Shown: positions 24,382 through 38,040, counted from the first letter of the stretch. The stretch is DNA of 64,000 nucleotides from Neostapfia colusana (GCA_030760725.1 JASWHV010000012.1:33449652-33513651); one strand, 5' to 3'. Made by a program: numbers and translations. Notes: generated from the sequence alone by a model not told the origin.

Positions 24382-27300
24382 ATGGTGCGTACTCATTCTC
24401 CGAGTAGGACTGAAGGTTCTCATCGAGACGGTGATGACTCGACTCCACCAGGGGCACCGCCATCAACGGTATGGGCGGATATCATGGCTCAGATGGTCGA
24501 GTCAAGTCAAGAGAACACAAGACTACTCCAAGCCTTGGTACAACAGGGCTTACTCCAACACGTGCAACAGGACGTTCCACCTCGGAACGCCTATTTGGAC
24601 TTTTTGGCGACACAACCGCCAATTTTCACGGAAGCCAATGAACCAGTGGAAGCTGATCAGTGGCTTCGAGTTATGGAGTCAAAGTTTGGAGTATTTGAGT
24701 GCGATGAATATCAGAAGACATTATTTGCAGCTCAACAGCTCCATGGAGCCGCCGGAAATTGGTGGTTCGCTTATCTTGGCACCGTTCCGGAAGGCCATCA
24801 AGTGGAATGGATGGAATTTCGTGAAGCATTCCGTGCTCGTCACCTTCCTATGGGTTTTATTAAGGCCCAACAGCAAGAATTCAGAAACTTGAAGCAGGGG
24901 GATATGAGTGTCCTCGATTATGTCAGACGATTCAACCTTCTGGCACAATATGTTCCTGCTTATACGACGAGCGAAGCTGCAATGTGTGACTACTTTTTCT
25001 ATGGCTTGAGTGCCATACTAAAAGAGAAGTTAGTTTTGTTCAATCAAGGCAGTTACACCGAGTTGATCAGTGCTGCGCTGCTGCAAGAACAAGCGACACT
25101 TGAGTGTCAAGCAGAGAAGAGGGACCGGGAGGATGTGCAGGAAGACACACCAGTCGTTCCTCGTAAATACCGTGTGGTGTATCACACACCATCCGATGAA
25201 AGATGGTAAACGCCAGTGAGATCAACTCCGTACAGATTTCCTGCTCAAGAGTCTTGTCTTGAAGCAACACCATTTCCGCAGCAACGAAGGACACCTGTTG
25301 CATCATTGCTGCAGCCAAGCACATCAACTTCTCCACCACAAGTCAACGAAGAACCGGGGAAACCTCCGTGTTCTTATTGCCACCGTTCTGGGCACTTTAG
25401 GCAAGAATGCCGGGAGAAGTTGGTGAACACCAAACAGCCATCATCGTCAGGTGGTATGCCGCCACCTGCTCAAGTCAACATAACAGCATTACAGTCCGGG
25501 AGTGTGCAACATCTTGCTATTGAGGATGTCCCGGAGGGAGCACCGGTGTTAGCAGGCATGTTTACTCTCAAAGACGTGCCCGTGCTGGTACTTTTTGATT
25601 CCGGTGCCACCCATAATTTCATCAGCAAAACATGCGTGGATCAGCACCAACTATCCACCAATACTCCCACAACGAGTTATCTTATACGTTCACCGGGAGG
25701 AAATATCTCTGCCAATCAGATTGTGTCCCGAGCAGCTTTGTGTTTGGGCGGAAAAATATACCCAACCTCGCTGATTATGTTCGATAGGCAGAAGATATAC
25801 ATTATATTGGGGATGTCTTGGTTAAATCGTCATGGTGCCGTTCTCAATATCGGTAACCGTACTGTCCAGATTGACTCGCCGATTCACAGACAGCACACGC
25901 TGTTTTTAGACAGCAAAGATCCGGATATGGTAGAGGCCTACCACACGGAAGCGCTGAAGCTTGAAGATATTCCGGCGGTACGAGATTATCCCGACGTATT
26001 TCCCGATGACTTACCGGGCATGCCGCCCGAACGGGACGTCGAGTTTAAGATTGAACTGGCATCGGGAACGACGCCTATCTCACGAAGGCCTTACAAGATG
26101 GCACCTAACGAGCTAGCGGAGGTTAAAGAGCAACTGAATGAACTCATAAGCAAGGGTTTCATATGGCCAAGTTCTTCACCTTGGGGTTGCTCAGCGCTGT
26201 TCGTTAAGAAGAAGGACGAAACACTACGGCTATTGTTGATTACCGTCCTCTAAATGCTTTCACGATCAAGAACAAGTATCCTTTGCCTCGCATCGACATC
26301 CTGTTCGATCAACTTGTGGGTGCAAAGGTATTTTTGAAAATGGATCTTCGGTCGGGGTATCATTAAATCAAGATCCGACCGGAGGACATACCAAAGACAG
26401 CTTTCTCGACGAGATACGGACTCTATGAGTACCTCGTCATGTCATTTGGGTTAACCAATGCTCCGGCACACTTCATGAATTTGATGAATTCAGTGTTCAT
26501 GCCGGAGTTAGACAAGTTCGTTGTGGTATTCATCGACGACATATTGGTTTACTCCAAATCTGAAGAAGAGCACGCTGAACATCTGCGTATCGTGCTACAA
26601 CGGTTGAGGGAGCACAAATTATATGCCAAGATCAGCAAGTGCGAATTTTGGATTGATCAAGTGCCTTTCCTAGGCCATATTATTTCAGCAGAAGGTATCG
26701 CCGTGGACCCCAGCAAGATTGAACAAGTGCTGAAGTGGGAATCTCCCAAATCAGTCCACGAGGTCCGAAGTTTCCTAGGTTTAGCGGGGTATTATCGGAG
26801 GTTTATTCCGAGCTTCTCAATGATTGCTAAACCAATGACGGAGCTGCTGAAGAAGGGCACTAAATACATGTGGAGTGCAGCATGTGAAGCCGCATTCAAA
26901 ACTTTGGTGAAACATCTCACAACAGCTCCAGTTCTTGCTCAGCCGGACACGACGAAGCCATTTGATGTATACTACGATGCATCCGGCATCGGTCTCGGCT
27001 GCGTTCTGATGCAAGAAGGGCGTGTAGTCGCCTATGGGTCTCGTCAACTGCAAAACCAAGAGCAGCATTATCCAACTCACGATCTTGAGCTTGCTGCAGT
27101 GGTGGTGGCGTTAAAGATGTGGAGGCATTACCTACTTGGTAATCTCGTTCACCTCTACACCGACCATAAAAGACTGAAGTATATCTTCACGCAGAAGGAG
27201 CTGAATATGAGACAACGGAGATGGTTGGAGCTCATAAAAGATTATGAAATTGAGATCCACTATCATCCGGGAAAAGCAAACGTGGTTGCCGACGCGCTTA

Positions 27301-28850
27301 GTCGGAAAGCCCACGTTCACAACTTAGCGGCTGCTGAGTTAGAAGACGAAGAACCAAGCCTACGTGTCATTCCGTATGGCGTGCTTTATAATCTCGCGCT
27401 CATTCCAACGATCTATGAAGAGATTGTTGAGGCTCAAAGAAGAGACAGAGGTATGTCTCACATACGAAGAAGACTAGACAACGGAGAGGTCAAATGTTTC
27501 CGGAAGGATGAGAACGGTACAATATGGTTTAACGACCGTAGAGTGGTACCGCACAATATGAAACTCCGGAAGAAGATCTTGGATGAAGCCCACCTGTCTA
27601 AGTTTTCCATTCATCCTGGAAGTAACAAGATGTACCAAGATTTGAAACAGAAGTTTTGGTGGACGAGGATGAAGAGGGAGATCGCTAAATACGTATCCGA
27701 GTGTGATACGTGTAGACGGGTCAAGGCTGATCATATGCGGAAAGCCGGACCGCTACAACCTTTGAAGATACCGGCATGGAAGTGGGAGGATGTGAGTATG
27801 GATTTTATCATCGGATTACCACTCACATCCAAGAAGCATGACCCGATATGGGTGATCGTCAACCGGTTGACAAAATTAGCTCATTTCATACCAGTGAACA
27901 CTCATTATCGAGCAAGGCAATATGTGGAGTTATTCATCATTTGAATTATATGCTCACATGGTGTCCCGAAGACCATCATTTCAGATCGAGGTGCGCTGTT
28001 CGTTGCTCGGTTTTGGGAGCAGCTGCATGCCTCGTTGGGCACCAAGCTGATTAGAAGCTCTGCTTATCACCCTCAAACCGATGGACAAACTGAGAGGGTG
28101 AATCAGGTGCTTGAGGATATGTTGAGAGCGTGTGCCATCCACCACGGTAGGAATTGGGACGATCACCTACCGCTGGCGGAGTTTTCATATAACAACGGTT
28201 ATCAAGCGAGTATTAAAATGGCACCGTATGAAGCTCTCTTCGGCCGGAAGTGTCGCACACCACTGAATTGGTGTGAGTCCGGCGAAAGAGTTCTGTTTGG
28301 GATTGATCTTGTCAACGAAGCCGAAGACCGAGTTCGGTTGATACAAGAGAACTTAAAGGCTGCACAATCCCGACAGAAGAGCTACGCTGATCAACGGCGT
28401 AGGCCTTTGCATTTTGACGTCGGAGAGCATGTGTACCTTCGGGTATCTCCGATGAAGGGCATTCACCGGTTCGGTGTAAAGGGGAAACTCGCTCCCCGTT
28501 TTATTGGTCCTTTTGCTATTACGGAGAAGTGCGGACCCGTAGCCTACCAGCTGGAATTACCGGCAAGTTTAGCTGGTGTTCATGATGTATTTCATGTATC
28601 ACAGCTGCGGAAGTGCCTCAAATTCACCGCTGCTGTTCGCACCAAGGACATCGACGAATTGAAACCGGACCTGACCTACACCGAGCGACCGGTTCAGATT
28701 TTGGATGAAAAGGCCCGGGTAACCCGGAACCGGACGATCAAATTTTACAAGGTGCTGTGGAGTAATCACACCGCGGAAGAGGCGACGTGAGAAAGTGAAG
28801 ATTACCTCCGCACCAACTATCCGGAATTTTTAGCGTTGTACAGTTTGTAA
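24382..28850 (+). pseudogene. Gag-pol of element B (gypsy chromovirus), one frameshift and four stops
   Basis: I place the start at ATG 24382 (MVRTHSPSRT), 25 codons inside a longer open frame, because gag similarity to H begins there. Gag has the 'AAGNWWFAY' core and, beyond TAA 25207-25209, a CCHC knuckle CSYCHRSGHFRQEC. The protease has LFDSGATHNFIS. Reverse transcriptase is shifted by a one-base deletion near 26233 and then meets TAA 26364-26366; FIDDILVYS is intact. RNase H (YYDASGIGLGCVLM), the integrase zinc finger (CDTCRRVKADH), MDFIIGLP and 'YHPQTDGQTERVNQ' follow, with TGA 27942-27944 in between. TGA 28788-28790 lies just before the last ~20 codons of the chromodomain-like tail. The final stop is TAA 28848-28850. 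Closest relative in the window is H. Confidence 0.93.
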
Positions 28851-28900
28851 TTACCTCTCCCGTCTCGTTCCTCTTTTGTAATCTCGGGACGAGATTCTTT

Positions 28901-28914
28901 TAAGGGGGGAGGAA
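28901..28914 (+). promoter_or_regulatory. Polypurine tract of B
   Basis: TAAGGGGGGAGGAA directly before the 3' LTR, preceded by CTCGGGACGAGATTC. Confidence 0.85.
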
Positions 28915-31900
28915 TGTAAAAGTCCCAAAAATGTGTAGGAATAAAAACTATGGTTTGAGTTCATATGTGTGGCAATGACATGAAAAATGGGACTTGCTAA
29001 AACTTTTCTTCATGCAAAGTAATACATGGATGATCATCCAAAATGAGGCTCACCTTTTTATTTAAAAGTATTGAACCAATAAGGAGTTAAATACCTTTTT
29101 GCATGTAAGTTTAAAATTCAGATTTGAAATTCAAAGTTCACACATGTAGTGACCAAAAACTTTGAATAAACATGAAGCCCTATAGTTGGGATTATAGGGA
29201 AAAGTTTGCTCACAAACTTTTCAATTGTAGGGTGGGCTCAAAAATGAGTTAAAGAGGAGAATTTGCAAACTTCAACCAAATTCAAATTTGGCAAGCAAAT
29301 TCAAACTGAATTGGAAGGATTCAAATTCTAACCCACATTTTTAAAACTCAGAATTTTGGGAATTAAGAGGATCAGCTTGAGAAGATATTTGGGGAGGAAA
29401 TGTGGAGTGGGACCCACATGTCATAGAGCTGAAAGGATTGCCTTACACCCTAAGTCACACCCTCGGTGGGAAAATTTCCTGAACAGGTCACGGGCTCCAC
29501 CGAGGAGCTTGCCGCGCCAGCTCCTGCTGCCGGTCTCCACGCGTTGGCGCCCCCGGGGTCGGTTCTCACTGCTTCAGCAACGTGATCTATCCCTCCTCGG
29601 ACCAAGCCGACAGCAGTTGCTTCCTCTCCTCGCGAGTGCACGCACTGAACCGAGTTCCTCCCTTCCGCCTCTCGGTCCGATCGGAAGAACGGCAAAACCA
29701 CCGCGCTCTTTCCTCCCCTGAGCTGTTAAACGCTTCCCCAAGATCAGCCTCCACCTCCCCGACACAAAATCAAGCGAGCTGCGGCCTCCAGTGCCCGAGA
29801 ACGACCGCCGCCGCGGCGACCTAATCCGAGAAAGTGATCGGGCGCTCGTGGACAGCCCTCCACAGCGGGTTTTACGGCCAAGCGATCACACCTACGGACG
29901 CGCACGGGTGCGGTGCTGCTCTCAGCCCAAGCTCAGGCCATGCCACAGCTATCGGTGGCGAATTTTGAGGTTTTGCTCCGGTGACCTCATTCCGAGCTTC
30001 CGGAATGATTCTTTCATATTCTTGCCCTCTGATCCTCCTTAAGTCACCAAGTTTGGCACAGAGAAGCTAGACTAGCCGGCGATCGTTTTTCCTTTTGCAT
30101 CCAGCGCATGAAAACGCCTCAGACTGGCGAATTTCGAGCTCTTCTTAGGTTGTTCATGGCGGACCCCTTTCGGTCGCACGATGACAACCTAGTTCCCGCC
30201 ACTTCCGAGCTACTTTGAGACCGTGCCGATCTTCCTAGAGGTGCGCTGGTGCTGTAGGGCGCGTCGGCGCAGGTTTTGGCGGGCTGGAAACCCTAGGCAA
30301 CGCTACTGAACATCCACAGTGGCTGCCGCACGTCGCCGGCCAGTTTCCGGCCGCCGGCAGCCCAAGCAGACCCCACAGACGTGTTCCTCGGTGTCACAAA
30401 CTCCCTGGAGGCGAGTTTCAGCTCAGGTGGTGGCCGGAAACGGCGAGCCGGCGAGCTCCGGCGTCGGGCCGGCGAGGGGCAGCGCGGGCGCGGGGAAGAA
30501 GCCGGAGGAAGAAGACGAAGCGTGGGCCCCGCCTGTCAGCAACTCAAATTTTAAACCCGGGATCGGGTGTGGCCGGGATCCCGTGTGTTGGCGCGCAGAG
30601 ATGCTGTGGCCCGGTGTGGCTTCGTTTCTATTGGCTGGAATTCAAAACAGTGGGTCCAGCCGGATTTTTAATAGGAAAATAATTCTAGACTTAGCTCAAT
30701 CTTTAGAAATTCATATCTCCCTGTAGAAAACTCCAATTTGAGAGATTCCAATTGGGTTGGATTCATCTCTCTGAGTTCTATCCAAATATGAACTCAGATT
30801 TGTATGAAAGTTAATATTATATTCTGGAAAATGTTTGCAAGGTTTTCTGAAAAAGAATTATTGAGGGAGTTTGGATTATCCAAAAATCCCCAAATTTTGC
30901 CAGAATATTATTTAGCATAGTAGTGACCTACTAGCAAATTTTCATCTCATTTGAATATAATTTGTGTAGGAATTTGGTAAATGCAAACTACTGTGTTCAA
31001 AAGAGTCCAGAAACATTTTCAAAAAAATGTTTCCCACTTCTAAAATCTGTTCTGAGCAATCCATGGCACCAAAAATCATAGACAAATTTAGGCAAGCTCT
31101 CTGAGACATACTTGGAATTGTAGTTCACTTAATTGGGCATGAAAATATACATTACTACATAATTAATTCTTTTGATTACAAATGCTTAAAGAATTGTCTG
31201 GGAAAACTACCCAAGTAAAAGGGCTGAATTTTGAACCAGATGACTCTCATGTGATCAAGAACTCACATGTAAATTATCAGCCCAAGATGAGTCCTGGAAC
31301 TCCCTGTTCATATTCTCCATACTTGTGTATATGTGGGAATACATAAGAGATATTGTGAGAATTGGGGAGGACACAATATGACTCCACATTAGCTGCAATT
31401 TGGCAAGCTAAATCCTTAGATAGTATAGAACCTGCTGTAAAAGTTTTGAGGCCATTGGAGTTCTTGTTCTTCAGTTGCACTCAAATCTTTTCAGCTTATC
31501 TATTATGTTCATTAGAGAAAAGGTTTAGTGTATAGCTAAGGCCTTAAGGTCAATTTAGTTTATTTCTGTTCTTTGCCCAACAGAGGCAAACCAAGCCATG
31601 CTTGGCTTTTCCACACAACCTCTGTTCTTAAGAAAGTAATTCTATAACTTCTTTCCATTACATTCCATGAAACATATGCATATGCATTTCAATAGGAACC
31701 ACAACGAAGGGGACTCAAAGGAGTGATTCATCGAAGTGGATCAAGCTCCGGAGAGTCAAGGGTGGATCTGCAAGGACACTAACTGTTATATACGACTACC
31801 CTGCAAAACAGGCAAGCTCCGGTTTGCATTTAACAGCTGTTAAGTTTTTATTTTGTATTCACCTTTGGTTAAGATTTAAACTGTGCATTAGGTCTAGGGT

Positions 31901-33227
31901 TTGATACTCCTCTTGCATAGCCAAATGACCCATGGAGTATTGGGTAGGTGTCTTTCACCGTGTAGAACTGCCATGCTTAAGTACGGTTCGGTAGAAGTCG
32001 AGGGGTGAGATGCTACTCGCAGCTTTAGGAACAACAGGGGCATACGGGATTGGTTCGTAATTGAATTAGCAAGTTAAAGTTGAGACCGGAAAGTTGTAGG
32101 AGCAGAAGGACATAGGGGCCTGGGTGCTGTAGACCTGTCCGTGTCGGTCAAGGACCGATCCGTATGCGGCCCTGTTGAACAAGTTTGAGTTGTGTACCGG
32201 ACTCATGCTGGCTATATGGGACCCAGTAAACCGATGTACCTCGGGAAGCTGTCGTTGGGACTTTTCGGGTCGCCTCAGGCGGACGGCCGGTGTGCAGTAT
32301 GTGGGGAATATTCTCATGACATCTCACGTCGGAAGGTGCACCATGAGAGTAGCTACTGTACGGGGTGACTTGATCGATTCAGCGGGGGTGAAACGGGGGA
32401 AAGGCTGCCACGTACGACGTCAGTGATGGTTGTTGTAGGCAACGTCGAGTACGGGCGTACGTGTCGTGTAGTCCGGATGTTATTGATTCGAATCACCGTC
32501 ACTCGCGGAATGGACCGAGCATACTTGTTCTCACAGTCGTGACGTAGTAAGAACTTGCATGAAAAAGGAACTAATCATAGTGATGTGAAGTATTATACTA
32601 GCGTTGTATTGGATCTTGATGAATAGGCTAGTGCAAACTCGATTCTTTTATGCCATGAGCAATTTACATCGGGGGAAAGCGTTTCTTGTTTGATTGTGGA
32701 CTCCCGATGTGGCGTGCCCAGGGTTACTTAAAATACTGCAATTAATACCTAAAAGTAAGGATTCACTTTTAGGCGAGTTTAATTATGCTTATGCCATCCT
32801 ATGTTAGGTCCATAACCTCACTTAGAGTTCCATGTTTAGGGTGACGGTTAAGTCTTGCTGAGCGTTATGCTCACGGATGCTATCCGAGTTGTTTTGCAGG
32901 TAATTGACTCGATGTTTATGAGAAGGGGTGCCGATGAGACTCGGGAACCTCCGAGTGCTTACTCAAAGAGCATCCTCGCCGCTGCAGATTGTCTTCGTGT
33001 TGCTAGTAAGAAACGTTCGCGGGCTGGACTGTTTCTTTGCTGCTAGTTTAGATATGAGTCGTGATAGTGATAGTCTTCCGCTGTAGTTTACTCTGATATA
33101 ACTTATTTGTAAAACATTCTTGTACGTTTCCGCTAAACTATTTATGTAATATGATGTGTTTCTGCAACCCGTGTACTGTTGGGTGCCGCATAACACGGCA
33201 CCACCCGACGAGGTCCTGGCCGTCTCA
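28915..33227 (+). mobile_element. 3' LTR of element B
   Basis: A 4313-bp near-identical copy of 18529-22834. It ends GTCTCA and is followed by target duplication ATTGG 33228-33232. Hairpin 1 is intact; hairpin 2 has a T-to-G change near 31999 that breaks one pair. Confidence 0.93.
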
Positions 33228-33232
33228 ATTGG

Positions 33233-34426
33233 GATATGAGATCATCAATTTATTTACCTTACTCTTGAATGAGATATTATGAGTTATGTAGAGGTAGGGA
33301 TCGAGGCAAGTTGGATGATTTGGTTGGTACTGGGTGCACGAGACTCGGGTTTGTGTTTAGTACTTGCCTGGATCCTAAGGACCGGTTCATGGAGCATGTA
33401 ACCTGGCTTTACCATGCCAACCACATGCTGAGATGGGGCAGCTTGGCCAATTAATTAGGTGTATCCCCGGCGTAGTATGGGTGTGTTGGATGGTGCGGGG
33501 AGTAGGTGTCAGCTGGACTACCATATGAACGGCAAGGCTCAAGAGGGGGCCTCTGCAGCGGGGTTGGAGCCTCTTGTATGCTGTTAGGGGTGAAACCTCA
33601 GTGGGCCCATGCTCGTCGGGAATCCCTTTGTAAAGGCTTCGTAGTGATCTCCTGGCTGCACACTTGGGAAGTGTGAATGTGGTTCGCCACTGGCATAATG
33701 GAGGTTCTTTTAGTCCACCCAGCAACGGGGGATGAAATCACTACATGTGGGTACAGTGGTGCAAACTCTGCAGAGTCAATACTATCATGACAGCCGTGCT
33801 CACGGTCAACAGCGGCTTGGACTTATTCATGATTAGAGGATGATGAATTTGGAAGTTGAGGATGTTAAGAGGGGAGCTTGACATTGGAAAGGATGTTATG
33901 GTTATTTGATTATGATGATGGGTTGGGAGATTGGGACCATTTCACCTATGTAGTAATGTAGGTGCTTAATAAGCTAAGGTGGTTGGTATTAATTGCATAG
34001 TGCTTTAACCATGAGTTCAACCTCTCCTTGCTCTAGCCATGCATGACATAACTTTCCCACACTTGCTGAGTACCAACGGTACTCAAACTTGCATATTTGT
34101 TGGTTTAAATTGCTGCTCAGGTCAAGGGGATGATGTGGTGTTCAATGACCAAGACTTCGGACCCGAAGAAGGATTTTAGATTCATGGAGTCCCCCGGGCA
34201 ACGCCTGTGACGGAGCCCACAAGATTTATATTCCGCTGCTGTTTTACTTACATATTATGAACTTATTATCATCCATCGAGACGTATGCTATGTAAGACTT
34301 ATTTATATTCGACACTTGGCTTGTAATAAATGATGCTTCACTATTTGTCATCACATGTATGAGAAAATGATCCTGGCATACATGTGATATTCACTCGGTT
34401 GTTCTTCGGAGAAACCAGGTGTGACA
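33233..34426 (+). mobile_element. 3' LTR of element A, right part
   Basis: Continuation of A's 3' LTR after B; copy of about 9283-10470. It contains the TGAGTACC-AAC-GGTACTCA hairpin and ends GGTGTGACA before target duplication TAGAT 34427-34431. ORFs here (33269-33454, 33387-33725) are chance frames. Confidence 0.92.
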
Positions 34427-34431
34427 TAGAT

Positions 34432-35190
34432 GACGGGATTTCTATAAAAGGAGACCCCCCGGCTTAGAATTAAAAAGACAACAACCCAAGCGCTGAAAAC
34501 TCATTCCTAGCGCTCTTCTAAGCCTCTTTTCTCACCTTCTAGACCTCTAAGATTGGATCTTAAGGAGTTAGTGGTTTTGTGAGAGGAAAGACGTAGCGAT
34601 CGATGTTTGAGCTCTCGGTTTGATTCTCTTGCACTCTAACTGTTAATTTGAGTTCTTAACAGTTGTACTTTGATTTCTAGAACTGCTTGGTTGGTGTAGG
34701 GAGCCTCAAGGTGTGAGTAGCCCCTAAGAGCATAGTATTCACATTTGATTGATAGTGAAAGAGCCCGGGCTTGATCTTGGTGATCGCTCGGTGAGGGAAG
34801 GGTTGGAAAAGACCCGGTCCTTGGTGGACTCCTCAACGAGGACGTAGATTCCTGTGTGGAATCAAACCTCGGTATAAATCGTGTCTCTTGGTTCCTTTAC
34901 TATCTCACTCGCTCACTAGAATTACTTGTTAAGCTTTTATTTTGTTAATACCCGTGAATTGTTCTACTATCTCGCAATCTAATCATTCACAACTAATTAG
35001 TGATATTATTTGACTACCATATATCTTCCGCTCAAACAAACTTAAAAGGGAACCTAAAACGCAATTTTACACTTAGACCGGACTAGTCCGCCCTCAGACC
35101 GGACTAGTCCGGCCTGCTTCAAGTTTTATCCGCTGTTTGCAATAGTTTCAGGTTTTATTAGCCTATTCACCCCCCTCTAGGCAACTTTCA
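34432..35190 (+). mobile_element. Sirevirus C 3' LTR, right part
   Basis: It continues the LTR broken at 7051. It has a TATA box, two more CGGACTAGTCCG palindromes (35080-35113), and ends with the Sirevirus-like 'CCCCCCTCTAGGCAACTTTCA'. No primer site follows, so the flanking chromosome begins at about 35191. The target duplication (AATAT at 35191-35195 if 5 bp) cannot be checked because the 5' LTR is outside the window. Confidence 0.8.
34443..34450 (+). promoter_or_regulatory. TATA box of the Sirevirus LTR
   Basis: TATAAAAG downstream of the palindrome array, in the usual place for the LTR promoter. Confidence 0.6.
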
Positions 35191-36130
35191 AATATACACA
35201 TGGAAGCTATTAACATCAAATGTTAAAACAACTCTGTTGCTTTATAATTCAGTTTTATTTCCATATTTTTACTGCATTATTTACTTCAAATAGGAGCATC
35301 TGAATCACCGCTGGGAGTTGCCGAATCACTCGTGATGGTGTGTCCAGGGAGACAGAGTCTGTTGTCTTTGAGGCGAAAGTTTGTCTGTAATGGAGAGAAA
35401 ACGAATATCTAAAATATATATGGATCCTATATGAACCGGTTGTAGAAAATAACCGATTCGGATAGCGTCACATCAGTATCAGGTCTACTTACAAATCAGT
35501 TCTGATACTACTTTTCTATACCAGTCTGCTTACCAACCGGTTGCTACACTTCTCATCTATATCGGGTTTGCATACCAACTGGTTCTAGTACTTATTATCC
35601 TTACCGGGTATGCAAATGTAAATGTAATGTTTGGTGGTATGAAGAAAGATAGAGGAAAGCTAACATAATGTACAAGCCAAGATGCTCATACATGATGATC
35701 CTTCAAGACATTAAAGAGAGATGAAAATCATTTGATTATGTACGATCCATATACGAAGATAGGAAATGTAAGGTACAAGATCATAATCTAGCTAAGACAA
35801 CAAGTACTTTTGGAGTTGGTCGTCATATGTGGTTAAACTCCCTCCTACATGTCTGAATGCATTATTTGTTGCTGCGAGTCAAGAAAAGAAAGTGTAAACA
35901 TTGATACAAATGATGAATAAGTAGCCTTGGATGTCCCGTAGACCCAAGGGTTGTAGCGGTAGGCGGCAGGTGGTGACAACCCTGTCTGTCCTTCATAAGC
36001 CCCCGCGTTTGGCTATGCCACACGCTCTTAGTGGGAGTGACCTGGCAGACCATGTGTAAGCCAGTGTCCAGTATGATTGGGTCACTAAACATCAGTACTC
36101 ATCACTAGCATGTTCACATGTACACTATTA
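35191..36130. other. Noncoding flank; possible decayed CACTA-like subterminal repeats
   Basis: Between about 35440 and 35610, short motifs such as AACCGGTT, ACCAACCGGTTG, CCAACTGGTT and TACCGGGT recur, some inverted, like the subterminal repeats of grass CACTA DNA transposons. No CACTA terminus, target duplication or transposase is visible. The rest shows nothing recognisable. Confidence 0.25.
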
Positions 36131-38040
36131 GACTATGCATATGTATATTAGAAACACAATAGAAACGACTCCCCTTTAGTCTAACTCTCACACTAGGACT
36201 AATCTCAATTAGAGTATGTGCTTAAATGTGTGTCACACTACCCCATTATCATGATTTACCCTCCTACTTAAATAACTCATTAGGAAAGTCCTTTATAACC
36301 CATACACGTAGTTATGCAATGCTTCAATGCCTTCCTTTGGGATAAATACTCATAGGTGAAATGCTATAACGATTTTTTTTGTGCGCTTGCCGATCCTTTT
36401 TGTAGCCATGAAGAATACAAATATAATCTAGGATGTTTTATTAGTGTAGCTTAGCGTATGCCAACACAAACTCATCACCACCTAGGATTCAGAGATTCTG
36501 ATATCATCATGATCGGAGCTACCAAAATCATAATTGCAATGTGTGAAATCCCCCTACTTGGCATGCAAACTATCACAATTATTTCATGGCAAGTGGAATT
36601 TATAAACAAGATACAGAGATTCGTCAAGTTACCTGCACATTGGTGATCTTAGCAGTAACAAGTAAATAAGGATTACCTAGGTTCAAACCCTCATGGCAAG
36701 GTAACATCGTAATGCTTGGATTATTGTTTCTCAATGAGGCTTGCAATGAGAGTTTTGTCATGCGCATGCTATTATCGGATGTTTTGACTCGTTGCCCCTC
36801 CTCAACCATTTATAAGGATTAGTGGTCTCTAGACATGATCCGAGTAGGTTACATACTTGTTCAATATGGACTCTATCTATATTTTGCTATACTTCGATTT
36901 CCAACGGTTGTTCCTTTTCCTATATGACGAGACGCACCCACCTTCCATGCTAAGACAAAGCATAGATCTTGTTAATGTTGCCATGGGCAATCATTAGTGG
37001 AACCTTTTGGTAGAATTCCTTTATTAAAAGAGCATTAAAGGATTGTTACTTGTGATAGAGAAGAGTTGTGTGATCATGCTTCATTTACATCTACAATAGA
37101 ACTAGTGCATGAACATGCTATTTTTTAGTACAGCCATGCTAATATAAGGTGTGTTCATTGCATTGATAGTAAGCGCGAAGAGATGAGAATCATATCTTCT
37201 TTAAATTGTTTTAATTTATATTAAATTTAATTTTCTCTGGATAGTTTAGAGAAGAAATTATTTCAAAAGCCTAGATTGTTATGTTACGGTTATTATTCTT
37301 TACATGCAATTGGCAAATATGGTTATATAGCAGATACATGGTGTGTAGAGTATATATTTGTTCAAATTATTCTTTAGTGGTGTCCTGAAGTAGTAAAAAT
37401 AACTTGCATTCAAGCTAATTGTACCATGTATTAATCAAATAATAAATGTGGGTCAATTTTCAAGGAGGGTAATTTCTGTTATCATGTACTTTAATCTTGA
37501 AGATCAATCATTAATGCAAAGCCAAAGACGCTTACAGTTAAGAAGGAAAGAATGATGTTGCATGTAACGTTTATGCATTTTCATTTCCATAACTACTTAT
37601 ATTAATTAAGCAAAGTATTGAACATACATGATGGGCTGAAAAAGTTGATTGGAACCAAGTTCGAGTATCCTCAATGGTACCCACCAGGCCCCCACGCCAC
37701 TTTTAGCCCCCAAAAACGTAAAGGTCAAATCTAACACATTTTCAAGGCTGCAGTCAGAGAACGGTGCAACATCAACTTGTTATAGCCACCGCGACTTCAT
37801 AAAGACTCCAATTTGAGTGTTCAAGTAATTGATGAGACTCCAATTTGAGTGTTCAAGTAATTGATGAGGATATTACAAAGTCTACTTGCAAATGGATCCA
37901 GTCACATGCTCAGATCTATTCGGAGTAGACCAAGATCATCAATTTACTAGATACAACTATTTTTGTACATAGTCTTGCATCATCATATTTTAGCCTGATG
38001 GACCGTGTATCAAGTTGAGTTCATTAAGAACCCACCCTAG
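36131..38040. other. AT-rich intergenic DNA, no gene seen
   Basis: Short ORFs only (36458-36646, 36624-36809), with no protein family pattern on either strand. The one clear structure is the 32-bp tandem repeat at 37804-37867. Confidence 0.5.
37804..37867. repeat. Perfect 2 x 32-bp tandem repeat
   Basis: The unit beginning GACTCCAATTTGAGTG and ending AATTGATGA occurs at 37804-37835 and again without spacer at 37836-37867, with no difference seen. Confidence 0.9.

Larger units (their letters stand above)
18529..33227 (+). mobile_element. Gypsy element B (Tekay/Del-like chromovirus), complete with both LTRs
   Basis: 14.7 kb element. LTRs of about 4.3 kb start TGTAAAAGTCCC and end GTCTCA, with perfect target duplication ATTGG. 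Internal parts in order: primer site, 1.5 kb structured leader, gag-pol, purine tract. By eye the two LTRs differ at roughly one site per hundred in the stretches I compared, so this is a recent insertion. It lies inside the 3' LTR of A. Confidence 0.93.
7052..34426 (+). mobile_element. Gypsy element A (RIRE3/RIRE8-like chromovirus), with B nested in its 3' LTR
   Basis: LTRs start TGTAACACCCC and end GGTGTGACA. A perfect 5-bp target duplication TAGAT flanks it (7047-7051, 34427-34431). Internal order is primer site, a separate ORF, gag-pol with chromodomain-like end, purine tract. The separate ORF before gag is the feature I recall for rice RIRE3/RIRE8 (orf0). Without nested element B and the duplicated 5 bp the element is about 12.7 kb. 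Its two LTRs show more differences than B's, fitting the nesting order. Confidence 0.92.

Noticed and set aside
24173..24892. 239-codon ORF overlapping B gag in another frame
   Set aside because: Shadow of gag; no family pattern, and gag itself has clear homology to H.
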